The notes: generated from the letters alone by a model not told the origin. 64,000 nucleotides of DNA from Lachnospiraceae bacterium (GCA_023663655.1 JAMPGZ010000001.1:375761-439760), one strand, 5' to 3'. Positions 47,428 to 56,905 are shown, counted from the first letter of the stretch. Made by a program: numbers and translations.

Positions 47428-50175
47428 TTAATGTGCCTCAAGCCAGTTAAGCCCCACGCCTGATGACACAATCAGCGGCACCTTGCCGTTGTATGCCTCC
47501 ATCATGTCGTGCGTCACAATCTCCTTAACACGGTCAAGTTCTCCGGGAGCTACATTGAACACCAATTCGTCATGCACCTGCATGATCATCTTGGTTTTCA
47601 ATCCCTCGCGGCAAAAGTCACGATACACATTGACCATGGCAAGTTTTATAATATCGGCGGCTGTTCCCTGTATAGGCGCATTCACGGCATTACGCTCGGC
47701 ATATCCCCTCACGACAGCATTGCGTGAATTGATCTCAGGCAGCATACGTTTGCGTCCCATCATGGTCGACACATAACCGTCCTCCCTTGCTTTCTCAATT
47801 GCTGTAGCGATATACTCCTTGATATGCGGATAAGAGTTGAAATATCCGTCGATCAATTCTTTAGCCTCGTAACGTGGGATGCGCAGACGTTGAGACAAGC
47901 CAAACGCCGAGATTCCGTAGATTATGCCGAAGTTGGCGGTTTTCGCGCGGCGGCGTTGTTCGTCGGTCACGTCAGCGATATTCTCATGATATATCTTTGC
48001 TGCGGTAGCACGGTGTATATCCTCATCCGAAATAAAGGCTTCAATCATGTCTTTGTCTCCGCTTATGTCGGCAATGAGCCTCAATTCAATCTGCGAATAG
48101 TCGGCACTCATGAACAGATCCCCTTTGTCGGGAATAAATGCCCGGCGTATCTCACGCCCTTCTTCCGTGCGGATAGGTATATTCTGAAGATTGGGAGCCG
48201 CCGACGATATTCGTCCGGTAGCGGTCACAGTCTGATTATAAGTGGTGTGGATCTTTCCGGTTTTAGGATTTATCAACTGCGGAAGAGCGTCGATATAGGT
48301 GGCAAGCAGCTTTCTCAATCCTCTTATGTCAAGGATAATATCGACAATGGGGTGAGCGTCACGATACTTTTCAAGCACTTCTTCGGTGGTGGAATAGGCT
48401 CCGCGCTTAGTTTTTTTAGCGTTAGGATCAAGTTTAAGACGTTCAAAAAGCACATCACCCACCTGCGACGGCGAACTGATGTTGAACTTACCGCCGGCAA
48501 GCTCATAAGCCTTTTCCTCCATTGATTTCAGCTTTTCAGTGAACTTGCTTGACAAATCGGACAGCACCTCCACATCTATTCTTACGCCGGTCCATTCCAT
48601 ATCGGCAAGCACCCTTACCAACGGCAGCTCTATATCATCCATCAATTTGTCAAAACCTTGTTCTCTGACCATCGGAGTGAGCTTATGGTAGAGTTTCAAT
48701 GTCACATCAGCAACTTCGCATATCCTTTGCACCTCCTCCTCAACAGGCACCGGCTCGCCCTTCTTCCTTATCTTGTCATCGCCATCATAATCGAGAGTAC
48801 CGTAGTCAAGGTATGCCGCCGCCACTCTGGGCAAAGCGTGGTTCATCTCAGGCTCAAGCAGATAATGGGCAAGCGAGGTGTCATAATATGCCGCCGTCAT
48901 ATCAATGCCTTCCCTCCTAAGCAGAATAATCTCACGCTTTATGTCGTGGCTCACCAAAAGCAGATTTTCGTCGGTGAACAACGGACTTATCGCCTCCATC
49001 ACCTCTTTGCGGCGCTCAATGTCGGCAGGAATCTTCACATATCTCGCCGATCCTTCGCCACAACTTATGGCAATACCATGCCACACCGAGGTCATATCCT
49101 CGGCTCCTGTGGCATAAGCAGCCACGCCAACGCACCGCTTGCTTCGTGCCGTCGCAACAAACTCACGCAACCCGTCAAGCTCTATCTTTCCGTAATCGGC
49201 GTTGAAATCGGCAATGGTTTTCTTTGCATTATCCAGCGGCGGTAGTTCATCAAACAATGACCCCATCCCTGTCGCATCAGTCTTCTTCTCAACCGGAGCT
49301 TCATTAAGGGGCAGGCGCTTGAGAAAGGTGCGGAATTCAAGTTCAGTGTATATTCTGCCCAGCTCCTCATAGTCAGGCTTCTGCTTGAACAGCCCCGCAA
49401 TATTCACATCTATCGGTGCGTCAATACATATCGTGGCAAGATATTTCGAAAAGCGTATCTGCTCGGCATTATCAACCACCTTGGTTTTCAACGCGCCTTT
49501 CAGCTTATCGGTATTGGCAAGCAGGTTTTCCACATCACCCCATTCCGAAATAAGCTTGATTGCCGTCTTTTCACCCACTCCCGGACATCCGGGGATATTA
49601 TCTATCGCATCACCCTCCAGAGCGAGCAAGTCAATCACCTGGCGAGGAGAGTGTATGCCATACTTCTCACACACCTCCTTAGGACCTCTTATCTCAACCT
49701 CATTGCCACGTATCGACGGCTTGTACATGAACACCGAGTCAGTGACGAGCTGCCCGTAGTCCTTGTCGGGGGTCATCATGTAGGTCGTGAATCCCTCCTT
49801 CTCAGCCATGTGGGCTATCGTCCCTATCACATCGTCAGCCTCATATCCGGGCACTTCCACTACCGGAATTCCGTTTGCCCTTATTATATCCTTTATGTAC
49901 GGTATGGACAATGTTATGTCCTCCGGCTGCTTGTCACGCTGCGCTTTGTATTCAGGATATGCCTCATGGCGGAAAGTGGGGCCGGCAGGATCAAAACACA
50001 CAGCTATATGCGTGGGGTTATGTTTCTTCAACAACTCGTCAAGCGTGTTCACAAACCCGAATATAGCCGATGTATTAAAACCCTTTGATGTCATGCGCGG
50101 AGCACGAATCAAGGCATAATAAGCACGATAAATCAATGCGTATGCATCAAGCAGAAAAAGGACCTTATCATTCAT
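47428..50175 (-). CDS. polA: DNA polymerase I
   Basis: A 915-residue replication and repair polymerase. The N-terminal 5'-nuclease domain has FDPAGPTFRHEAYPEYKAQR and IPGCPGVGEKTAIKLI. The C-terminal polymerase domain has motif A (FMSADYSQIELRLIADISGD), motif B (RRAKTANFGIIYGISAFGLS) and motif C (MQVHDELVFNV). The middle 3'-5' exonuclease domain is present in outline but, by eye, its metal ligands are lost: VGVAAYATG stands where DxE is expected, SHDIKRE replaces the second Asp region, and CEVADVTL the third. It is thus probably without proofreading, like Taq or Bst polymerase. Confidence 0.97.
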   Translation of the reverse strand: MNDKVLFLLDAYALIYRAYYALIRAPRMTSKGFNTSAIFGFVNTLDELLKKHNPTHIAVCFDPAGPTFRHEAYPEYKAQRDKQPEDITLSIPYIKDIIRANGIPVVEVPGYEADDVIGTIAHMAEKEGFTTYMMTPDKDYGQLVTDSVFMYKPSIRGNEVEIRGPKEVCEKYGIHSPRQVIDLLALEGDAIDNIPGCPGVGEKTAIKLISEWGDVENLLANTDKLKGALKTKVVDNAEQIRFSKYLATICIDAPIDVNIAGLFKQKPDYEELGRIYTELEFRTFLKRLPLNEAPVEKKTDATGMGSLFDELPPLDNAKKTIADFNADYGKIELDGLREFVATARSKRCVGVAAYATGAEDMTSVWHGIAISCGEGSARYVKIPADIERRKEVMEAISPLFTDENLLLVSHDIKREIILLRREGIDMTAAYYDTSLAHYLLEPEMNHALPRVAAAYLDYGTLDYDGDDKIRKKGEPVPVEEEVQRICEVADVTLKLYHKLTPMVREQGFDKLMDDIELPLVRVLADMEWTGVRIDVEVLSDLSSKFTEKLKSMEEKAYELAGGKFNISSPSQVGDVLFERLKLDPNAKKTKRGAYSTTEEVLEKYRDAHPIVDIILDIRGLRKLLATYIDALPQLINPKTGKIHTTYNQTVTATGRISSAAPNLQNIPIRTEEGREIRRAFIPDKGDLFMSADYSQIELRLIADISGDKDMIEAFISDEDIHRATAAKIYHENIADVTDEQRRRAKTANFGIIYGISAFGLSQRLRIPRYEAKELIDGYFNSYPHIKEYIATAIEKAREDGYVSTMMGRKRMLPEINSRNAVVRGYAERNAVNAPIQGTAADIIKLAMVNVYRDFCREGLKTKMIMQVHDELVFNVAPGELDRVKEIVTHDMMEAYNGKVPLIVSSGVGLNWLEAH

Positions 50176-50245
50176 CTTTTTTATTTTTTAATGGAACGCT
50201 CCATAAATTCAAAGCATAAATTTAGATATAAATTGTAACTTTTAC

Positions 50246-50253
50246 TAATTTTG
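50246..50253 (+). promoter_or_regulatory. -7 box upstream of the polyprenyl synthase gene
   Basis: TAATTTTG matches TAnnTTTG, 16 bp upstream of the ATG at 50270. The gap to polA (divergent, 50176-50269) holds nothing else. Confidence 0.5.
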
Positions 50254-50269
50254 CACCATAATTTAAGGC

Positions 50270-51244
50270 ATGACGATTTTTAATGACATACAACGCTCCA
50301 TAGCGCCGGAGTTAAAGCAGCTTAATGAATCCATCAGCTCAAGTTTGACAACATCCAACGAGCTAATGAATGGAATCGTAGAAAACTATCTGAAGACCAA
50401 AGGGAAACAGATACGCCCCATTCTTGTGATTCTGAGTGCTAAACTCTTTGGCAAACAGAATGCCAACACCATTTCCGGGGCGGCAGCGGTTGAAATGCTT
50501 CACAACGCATCGCTCATTCACGACGATGTGGTCGATGATTCCGACATACGCCGTGGAATCCCTACCATAAATTCAGTGTGGGACAATCGTATCGCAGTCC
50601 TGATAGGCGACTATTTTGTCGCTTCTGCATTGCGCCATGCCGTGAAAACTTCCGATATACGCATCGTGGAAACCATATCCGACATAGGTCAAACTCTGTC
50701 ATTGGGAGAAATAAATCAGATTGAGAAAGCCCGCAACCACAGTTTCAACGAGTCGGCGTATCTTGAAATAATATCGCAAAAAACAGCATCGCTCTTTGAG
50801 GCTTGCGTGAAGATAGGCGCCTATTCAGTCAACGCTCAGGAGGCAGATATCAATCTACTTGTTGAATTCGCCCATCTTTTCGGACTTTGTTTCCAGATTC
50901 GCGATGACATATTCGACTATTTTGATTCCGATGACATAGGAAAGCCCACAGGCAATGATCTCCGCGAGGGAAAAGTGACCTTGCCATTGCTATATGCTCT
51001 TTCCCAAAAAGGGAATCCTCGCCATGATGAGATGGTAGAATTGCTTAACAATGAGAACCTTGATTCGGAATCAATCGCCACTCTGATCCAATTTGCCAAG
51101 GAATGCGGAGGCATCGACTACGCCTACGGATACATGGACTCATTGCGTGAAAAAGCGGCATTGATTATGGACAAACTCCCTGATTCTCCGGAAAAAAGCA
51201 CCTTCATGGAGATGTTTGATTTCATAATCGCCAGAAAAAATTAA
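50270..51244 (+). CDS. Polyprenyl (octaprenyl-type) diphosphate synthase
   Basis: A 324-residue all-helical trans-prenyltransferase that condenses isopentenyl diphosphate units, probably to make the side chain of menaquinone. The first Asp-rich motif is SLIHDDVVDDSDIRRGIPT, preceded by the KGKQIRPILVIL stretch; the second is CFQIRDDIFDYFDSDDIG followed by KPTGNDLREGKVTLPLLYAL. Chain length cannot be read with certainty from the sequence. Own promoter upstream; two tRNA genes follow. Confidence 0.93.
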   Translation: MTIFNDIQRSIAPELKQLNESISSSLTTSNELMNGIVENYLKTKGKQIRPILVILSAKLFGKQNANTISGAAAVEMLHNASLIHDDVVDDSDIRRGIPTINSVWDNRIAVLIGDYFVASALRHAVKTSDIRIVETISDIGQTLSLGEINQIEKARNHSFNESAYLEIISQKTASLFEACVKIGAYSVNAQEADINLLVEFAHLFGLCFQIRDDIFDYFDSDDIGKPTGNDLREGKVTLPLLYALSQKGNPRHDEMVELLNNENLDSESIATLIQFAKECGGIDYAYGYMDSLREKAALIMDKLPDSPEKSTFMEMFDFIIARKN

Positions 51245-51273
51245 AATTTCATGTAAGTTTTTTCGCAAAGAAG

Positions 51274-51304
51274 TTGCATAATTCAAAAATTGGCACTAAT
51301 TTTG
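51274..51304 (+). promoter_or_regulatory. Promoter of the tRNA-Asn genes
   Basis: TTG (51274-51276), 20 bp, TAATTTTG (51297-51304): a good -33/-7 pair 41 bp upstream of the first tRNA. Confidence 0.6.
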
Positions 51305-51345
51305 CAACGCAATTACGGAGAGCCGTATTGCCAATCACACTAATT

Positions 51346-51419
51346 GCTTCAATAGCTCAGTCGGTTAGAGCATCTGACTGTTAATCAGAGGGTCGTTGGT
51401 TCGAGTCCATCTTGAAGCG
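51346..51419 (+). tRNA. tRNA-Asn (GTT), first copy
   Basis: A 74-base cloverleaf: acceptor arm GCTTCAA (51346-51352) pairs with TTGAAGC (51412-51418), the anticodon GTT is at 51380-51382 in the loop of CTGACT/AATCAG, and the T-arm contains GGTTCGAGTCC. CCA is not encoded. Confidence 0.97.
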
Positions 51420-51442
51420 CAAATTTCTATCTTTCTTCAAAT

Positions 51443-51516
51443 GCTTCAATAGCTCAGTCGGTTAGAGCATCTGACTGTTAATCAGAGGGTCGTTGGTTCG
51501 AGTCCATCTTGAAGCG
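51443..51516 (+). tRNA. tRNA-Asn (GTT), second copy
   Basis: Identical over 74 bases to the first copy, 97 bp downstream, with the same anticodon GTT. The two are probably one transcript ended by the hairpin at 51532. Confidence 0.97.
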
Positions 51517-51531
51517 CAATCTCCACTTAAT

Positions 51532-51560
51532 AAAAGGTCGCATTTTTGCGGCCTTTTTCT
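51532..51560 (+). terminator. Terminator after the tRNA-Asn pair
   Basis: AAAAGGTCGCA and TGCGGCCTTTT form a stem around a short T-rich loop, followed by TCTTTT. A single G-T mismatch pair lies within the stem. Confidence 0.8.
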
Positions 51561-51594
51561 TTTATCTTGCTTTTTTAATACCCCTGAAAAGAAG

Positions 51595-51602
51595 TATATT
51601 TG
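51595..51602 (+). promoter_or_regulatory. -7 box upstream of the PEGA/Sel1 gene
   Basis: TATATTTG matches TAnnTTTG, 24 bp upstream of ATG 51627. It supports that start over an in-frame one at 51600, which would fall inside the box. Confidence 0.5.
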
Positions 51603-51626
51603 CGACACTATAACCTTAACCCGATA

Positions 51627-53858
51627 ATGAAAACTTTTCTTTCAATATTATTGTGCATAGTATTTTGCCTGGATATCCACGCCCAGCAACTGGAAGTCAA
51701 GGAATTTAAATTGGATCCTACCGATCTGCGTGCAAGAACACGCCCGCGAAAAGACATAAACGGCGATCCCTGCGCCTTGGTGAAGATACAGATTCCGGTG
51801 CTTCACGATTTAGTGGTGGAGAGCAGCACACAGATAGGCACAATGGAATACACTCCCGGAGAATATATGCTGTTTCTTGGCGACGGGACTCGAAATATCA
51901 CCCTAAAACATCCGGATTATGAACCCACCGAAATAGACTTCGGAACTCGCGTGGAGGGAATGAACGCCTATATCCTGAAATTGGACATCCCGAAGACCAA
52001 TGACAACACTGCATTCGTACATTTCCACTCCAATGTGACTAAATTCGACCTTGATGTCAACAACCAAACCTACAGCACCGAAAACGGAGAAATTTATGTA
52101 AGACTTTCTCCTGCCACTTACCATTACAAAATCTCAACCCCACTCAGCGGATTTGATTCAGTGTCGGGCACTTTCGATGTGGCTGAATCTGACGTAAACG
52201 GCATAAAAGCTCTGGACCGGATAAACCTGCCGTCGGCAAAGAAATTCAATCTGCACATCTCCGCGCCTGAAGAATCAAGCATAAAGATCGACGGACAGCC
52301 CGTAAGGAAGTGGAACAAGCCACAACTGCTCCCTGCCGGATCACATACCGTAGAAGCATCAATAGGCAATATAAGCCGCACATTCAATGTCGATATGTCA
52401 ACCTCCGACCAACTGCTTAATGCCGACGTAAGAGGCTCGATAACTGTGGCATATCCTACCGGGATTGAATTAGAGCTGATCCCTTTAGCCGGAGCATTGA
52501 AACCGACCAAGAAAAAGTTCCTCCCGGGAGAAGAGATATTCATTCTCGGTAAATATAAAATGACCGCCAAAAAGAAAGGCTATGAGCCTAAGACCATCGA
52601 GATTGAAGCGCTGTCCGATGAAGACCGCTCGTCAATATCCCTGGATATGATAAGCAATGCCGACAACTACTACAATGGGCACAACGGCTTCAAGCTGAAT
52701 CGCGACAAGGCGGTGAAGGAGTATAAGAAATTGATTGAGAACGGAGACGATCAAGCAATGCTTTCATTAGCTCAGCACTATAATAACGGCGGAAAATGGA
52801 CCGATCCCGCAGCACTGTCATATTTGACCAAGGCAACGCATCGAGGAAACCCTAAAGCTAATTACATAACAGCTCAGATAGAGCCAAAGCCTCAGGCAAG
52901 AATATCTTATCTGAACAAAGCGGTAGAGGGTGGCTACAGAGATGCCAATCTGTTATTAGGCAAAACCCACCTCCAATTGCAAGATACCGCACAGGCTATC
53001 AATGCCCTCCTGAAAGTCAGGAATAACGCTGAAGCGGCATTATTATTGGGCAAAACCTACTTCAGTTCAGGGAAATATCGGTTGGCTCGTTATTTTTTCG
53101 ACCAGGTAAAAGACCATGAATATTATGGAGCGATGGCGAAATCCTACATCGGAGACTATTATTTTTATGGGATCGGGTGCAACAAGGATCCACGAAAAGC
53201 CATGGAACTGTATAGTAGCATTTCCCCGGAAAATATGTCGGCATACTCCAGAATGAACATCGGAACCTATTATGTCCTTGAATACAACGACAAACTTTCA
53301 GCCGACCGCTATCTGTCAGGCTTGCCGCTGGATGGATTGAAAACCGACAACACACCATTGGCTGATGTAATGCGCAGCATGGGCAAATTCTTTTACGATA
53401 AAAACAATAAGCACTACAGCCAGATAAAAACATTCAACTATCTGCTCTCGGCATATAACCTCGGCGACCGATCGACAGAAACGTGTCTCATTCTTGGAAA
53501 GTGCTACAAAGACGGCGAGGGTGTGGGCAAAGATATCGAACAAGCCATCATGCTCCTAAAACCTATAGCCGACGAAGGCAATCTCAACGCGATGAGATGG
53601 TTAGGCAACGCCTATGAATCTAAAGGCTTAAAAGATATAGCCTTTGAACTATACAAGAAAGCATCCTCTCAAGGGGATATAGCGTCGACAGGCTTCATCG
53701 GCACAATGTATGCCGACCGGAAAAACTGGACTGAAGCTGTCAAAAACTGGGAGGCAGCGGCAAAAAAGGGACATAAAAACTCGATTAAGCAGCTAATCAA
53801 ATATTACAATTGGCGTAAAAACAGCGCAAAAGCCTCTTTTTGGAAAAAAAGACTATGA
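51627..53858 (+). CDS. Exported protein with PEGA-like and Sel1/TPR repeats
   Basis: A 743-residue exported protein with signal peptide MKTFLSILLCIVFCLDIHA. The N-terminal half is beta-rich with PEGA-like segments (for example PGEYMLFLGDGTRNITLKHP and ILGKYKMTAKKKGYEPKTIE), and the C-terminal half (about residue 360 onward) consists of Sel1/TPR helical repeats such as ALSYLTKATHRGNPKANYIT and GNLNAMRWLGNAYESKGLKD. PEGA domains are typical of surface or wall-associated proteins; Sel1 repeats mediate protein contacts. It overlaps the next gene by four bases. Function is unknown. Confidence 0.8.
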   Translation: MKTFLSILLCIVFCLDIHAQQLEVKEFKLDPTDLRARTRPRKDINGDPCALVKIQIPVLHDLVVESSTQIGTMEYTPGEYMLFLGDGTRNITLKHPDYEPTEIDFGTRVEGMNAYILKLDIPKTNDNTAFVHFHSNVTKFDLDVNNQTYSTENGEIYVRLSPATYHYKISTPLSGFDSVSGTFDVAESDVNGIKALDRINLPSAKKFNLHISAPEESSIKIDGQPVRKWNKPQLLPAGSHTVEASIGNISRTFNVDMSTSDQLLNADVRGSITVAYPTGIELELIPLAGALKPTKKKFLPGEEIFILGKYKMTAKKKGYEPKTIEIEALSDEDRSSISLDMISNADNYYNGHNGFKLNRDKAVKEYKKLIENGDDQAMLSLAQHYNNGGKWTDPAALSYLTKATHRGNPKANYITAQIEPKPQARISYLNKAVEGGYRDANLLLGKTHLQLQDTAQAINALLKVRNNAEAALLLGKTYFSSGKYRLARYFFDQVKDHEYYGAMAKSYIGDYYFYGIGCNKDPRKAMELYSSISPENMSAYSRMNIGTYYVLEYNDKLSADRYLSGLPLDGLKTDNTPLADVMRSMGKFFYDKNNKHYSQIKTFNYLLSAYNLGDRSTETCLILGKCYKDGEGVGKDIEQAIMLLKPIADEGNLNAMRWLGNAYESKGLKDIAFELYKKASSQGDIASTGFIGTMYADRKNWTEAVKNWEAAAKKGHKNSIKQLIKYYNWRKNSAKASFWKKRL

Positions 53859-54304
53859 CCCTTATAAGTCCGAACAGAATCACAGCATTCTCAATCGCCC
53901 TATGCGCCATGTCATTAGGCGGCGCCACATACTTGCTTTTCCGCCCCACTTCATTGTTGCTATTTTCTTGGTTGGAGAAAATCAATATGCTTGATTACAT
54001 CGACACAGCCCGAGGAAACATCAATTTCTCACTGCCCGGATGGGTCATATATTCACTACCCGATGGATTATGGATCCTCTCATATATGCTTGTGATCGGA
54101 GCTATCTGGGACTTCGACTTGAAACATTCAGCTCCGGCTCTATTTTTTCTTCCCGCATTAGCATTGATCTCCGAGCTGCTGCAACTCCCGGGAATCGTGC
54201 CCGGAACATTTGACCCGGGAGATATTTTAGCATATCTTTTAGGCATCACATTAGCAATGGTCTACATCATCAAAAATAATCGTTATGAAAAAAATCAAAT
54301 TTAA
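53855..54304 (+). CDS. VanZ-like small membrane protein
   Basis: A 149-residue membrane protein with four hydrophobic segments. The final part, ISELLQLPGIVPGTFDPGDI followed by LAYLLGITLAMVYII, carries the Glu, GxFD and D pattern seen in the VanZ-like family. VanZ itself lowers teicoplanin sensitivity, but most family members have unknown function. The ATG overlaps the stop of the PEGA/Sel1 gene, and its end overlaps the next gene by 20 bases, so all three are coupled. Confidence 0.7.
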   Translation: MTLISPNRITAFSIALCAMSLGGATYLLFRPTSLLLFSWLEKINMLDYIDTARGNINFSLPGWVIYSLPDGLWILSYMLVIGAIWDFDLKHSAPALFFLPALALISELLQLPGIVPGTFDPGDILAYLLGITLAMVYIIKNNRYEKNQI

Positions 54305-54587
54305 CAGGTTTAATAAAACAATATGGTCGCTGATAGCCGCAGCAATCTTCATCATTGCCGGAACTGCGACCAAGGACAACGACGAAGACAAAGAAACAAA
54401 TGACAACAAGCCGGAGCCGACAGAACAAATCGAAAACGCCGAACCCGTCGACTACATCGAGACTCCCGAACCGGAGTGGGACGAAAATACCACCGACGAG
54501 GAATCGGTCGATATCGAAGATGAAGAGATAATATTTTCCAATTCATCTGAGGACGAAACCCTCAACGACTCCATAATAGCCGATTAA
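54285..54587 (+). CDS. Small acidic single-TM protein
   Basis: A 100-residue protein with a basic start (MKKIKFNRFNK), one membrane helix (TIWSLIAAAIFIIAGTAT) and a very acidic, disordered tail (for example EPEWDENTTDEESVDIEDEE). I do not recognise a family. It starts inside the VanZ-like gene, so co-expression is likely. The acidic tail might bind cations or a basic partner protein. The gene is followed by a hairpin at 54646. Confidence 0.65.
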   Translation: MKKIKFNRFNKTIWSLIAAAIFIIAGTATKDNDEDKETNDNKPEPTEQIENAEPVDYIETPEPEWDENTTDEESVDIEDEEIIFSNSSEDETLNDSIIAD

Positions 54588-54645
54588 GAGGGCGTTCTCT
54601 TCCTCAACAACTACAGAAATATCGGGCTAAATGCCATAAACCACA

Positions 54646-54676
54646 AGGGGCCGCGCCAATATCGACGCAGCCCCTG
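54646..54676 (+). terminator. Terminator between the convergent PEGA/Sel1 and fimbrial operons
   Basis: AGGGGCCGCG and CGACGCAGCCCCT can form a stem of roughly ten pairs with one mismatch across an AT-rich loop. TTTTTACTGTTTTTT follows nearby on the plus strand. Confidence 0.6.
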
Positions 54677-54711
54677 GCAATACGGGTTTTTACTGTTTTT
54701 TAGAGGGTTGT

Positions 54712-55770
54712 TTATTCTACGTAAGGAATCGATACTGCTTCCGACAATATTTCGGTATTCTCGACTTTGAATTTAATCTGCACATGAGTATTACGTGGCA
54801 GCGAAGGAAGGTTATCCAACGGAATATCCGTCTTATAAAATTCCGATGCCCCGGCAAGTTTCACCGACACTGTGTACACCTCGCCCGGCTCCAACTTTGT
54901 CTCCGCAAAATATAATTCGGGGGAATAGGCGATTTCTGTACCGGGGATGTATGAGGAACTCAGTGTAAGCGCTCCATCAGGCTTGAAGGTTATTGGACTG
55001 TTGTCGGTCAAGGGGACTTTATAATCCGTGATATCTCGCATCTCAAACGAGACAGGATACTTAGCCGGTGAATATACTGTTTCATTCGGGAACAGATACA
55101 TGCTCTGCCCCACCTTGGATATCCGTATTTCATCTATTGCAAAGTCGGCGACGGGAGTCAGATCCGACGATATGGTAAATGAGAATTTGGTAAGCGCGCG
55201 AACAAGGAAAAGATTTGCCGATTGATTGTAGTCCTCCTCGTTCACCGGAGCCTTGACATTTATGTCAAATACCTCCGCCATTGGAATGGCTCTCTTCTCA
55301 TCGCCGGTGTTATCAATCACCGCCTTGCCGGCACCGGGCGCCGAAAGCTCGAAACCTGTAATCTTTTCGGTCGGGAACTCCTTGCCTTTGCCATATTCCT
55401 CCGCCGAAAGGTCAAGACCGGTCACCGATGACTCGTTGGCTATGAGATACACTTTTTTCTCTTCTCCACCTAAAACTTTCAGGCGAACACCACCGAAAAC
55501 ACTCACCCCGTTCTCCGCCGTGATATACTCGTTGGCTTCTATTATTCCATTGGGTCGCACCAGAATCACACGCAGACTGTATATCTCCTCGGCATCCTGA
55601 AGATCATAAAAAGCACGCGAACCGTTGGCTCCTGCACACACATTGATCGAAAAGTTAACCTTGCCTCCGTCATCGGAATCACCTCCCGGAGCCACAGGAC
55701 TATCGTCGCTGCAACCTGCGGCAGACACGATAAACATCAGCGGGAATAAGACTTTTATTATTTTGTTCAT
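54712..55770 (-). CDS. Fimbrillin-like lipoprotein, probable minor or tip subunit
   Basis: A 352-residue lipoprotein (FIVSAAGCSDDSP). The mature protein has the two-domain, beta-rich make-up of FimA/Mfa-type fimbrillins: an early ADDGG-like spacer (DSDDGGKVNFSINVC), SLRVILVRPNGIIEANEY, and a C-terminal VYTVSVKLAGASEFYKTDIP followed by LPRNTHVQIKFKVEN, as in fimbrial subunits (NNVYKL-type strands). It is the last gene of the pilus operon. Position after the anchor protein suggests an accessory or tip subunit; this is inference from locus order in Porphyromonas-type pili. Confidence 0.78.
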   Translation of the reverse strand: MNKIIKVLFPLMFIVSAAGCSDDSPVAPGGDSDDGGKVNFSINVCAGANGSRAFYDLQDAEEIYSLRVILVRPNGIIEANEYITAENGVSVFGGVRLKVLGGEEKKVYLIANESSVTGLDLSAEEYGKGKEFPTEKITGFELSAPGAGKAVIDNTGDEKRAIPMAEVFDINVKAPVNEEDYNQSANLFLVRALTKFSFTISSDLTPVADFAIDEIRISKVGQSMYLFPNETVYSPAKYPVSFEMRDITDYKVPLTDNSPITFKPDGALTLSSSYIPGTEIAYSPELYFAETKLEPGEVYTVSVKLAGASEFYKTDIPLDNLPSLPRNTHVQIKFKVENTEILSEAVSIPYVE

Positions 55771-55840
55771 ATTCTAATTCTTTCTGTTCGCGAGAAGACT
55801 TGTTGTTTTCGAGAAGCACATTCCTGCCATTCTCTGATAA

Positions 55841-56905
55841 TCAAACCCTGAAGTCGGCGCGGTTAATGCGCACAATCCAATTGCTCACTTCAATCTGTAT
55901 CTGATACCACTTCCAGTGCTCGTCAAGCAAAATCAGCATATCCCACTCCGATTTACGGTCCAGAAATTCCTGGGCTGGCATAGAGGCATAGTTCTCGCTC
56001 TTGAACATGAGCAACAACTGGTTCAGTGGCAGTTTCATAACCTCGGTGCCGTCGCTGTGGCGGGTAATCAGAAGTATCGGATTGGAGAGCGTGCTTCCGG
56101 GGTTTTCATTATACATAAGTCGCCCGCAAGCTATTTCGGCAAAGGCATTCTTAACCTCGCTGCCCGAGGGGCGGGTGCCGGGCGAAACCTGACCCGTGAT
56201 CCAAGGAAGGTAGCTGTAGTCTGTACCCGTGGCGACTACATCGTTATTCCCGTCCATGAAGGTATTGTCGTCGATAATGCGGAAATCGAAATCATCGGGA
56301 TCGACATCCTCGTAGCTCAGATGCTGAAGCACCATGCGAAGGTTGTTCGTGTCCTTCATCATCGGAACTGTATAGGATTCATAGACCGGTGTATCTTTTT
56401 TCACCTCTACATCGGCAATCTGTCCGTAGAAGAGGGAATGCAGATTATGGAGGGCATCAATGGAACTGTGCTCCATGATGTTTGTATTGAGAGCCAGTCC
56501 GAGATCGGTGATATCCGACCCGGCGGCAGGAGTTTCAAGGAAATGGTACGAGGCTGCATCGCACAACATACCTCCGTAGGCAACCACCCGGTATTTGCCG
56601 GCAGGAAGTTCGATATTCATGCGATAACCTTCATCGGAGAGAAGTTCGCGCGAGGACTCGGTGAAAGTGCTCACGTATTTGCCGAATTCATCATACACAA
56701 ACACCGTAAGGCAATGAACCTTGCCGGGAAAGGCATTGGCAAATTCCATATTGTAGTCGTAGACAAATCGCAGATTGACGCCCTCGGGGCACGGTTCGAG
56801 GTCGTTGTAGATTACGTCACACGAGCTGAGTCCGGCAACTGCGGAGAGCAGTGTCAGCATTGTGCCGATAAGACCGGAACGGGTTTTAAGGTTAAATAAT
56901 CTCAT
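55841..56905 (-). CDS. FimB/Mfa2-family fimbrial anchor lipoprotein
   Basis: The family anchors type V pili in the outer membrane and limits their length. The 354-residue protein has the lipobox AGLSSCDVIYNDLEPCPEGV, immediately followed by the highly diagnostic LRFVYDYNMEFANAFPGKVH and LTVFVYDEFGKYVSTFTE. A second half (PAGKYRVVAYGGM and later LPLNQLLLMF) continues the transthyretin-like folds. It lies between the major subunit and the fimbrillin-like lipoprotein. A strong hairpin precedes it. Confidence 0.93.
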   Translation of the reverse strand: MRLFNLKTRSGLIGTMLTLLSAVAGLSSCDVIYNDLEPCPEGVNLRFVYDYNMEFANAFPGKVHCLTVFVYDEFGKYVSTFTESSRELLSDEGYRMNIELPAGKYRVVAYGGMLCDAASYHFLETPAAGSDITDLGLALNTNIMEHSSIDALHNLHSLFYGQIADVEVKKDTPVYESYTVPMMKDTNNLRMVLQHLSYEDVDPDDFDFRIIDDNTFMDGNNDVVATGTDYSYLPWITGQVSPGTRPSGSEVKNAFAEIACGRLMYNENPGSTLSNPILLITRHSDGTEVMKLPLNQLLLMFKSENYASMPAQEFLDRKSEWDMLILLDEHWKWYQIQIEVSNWIVRINRADFRV

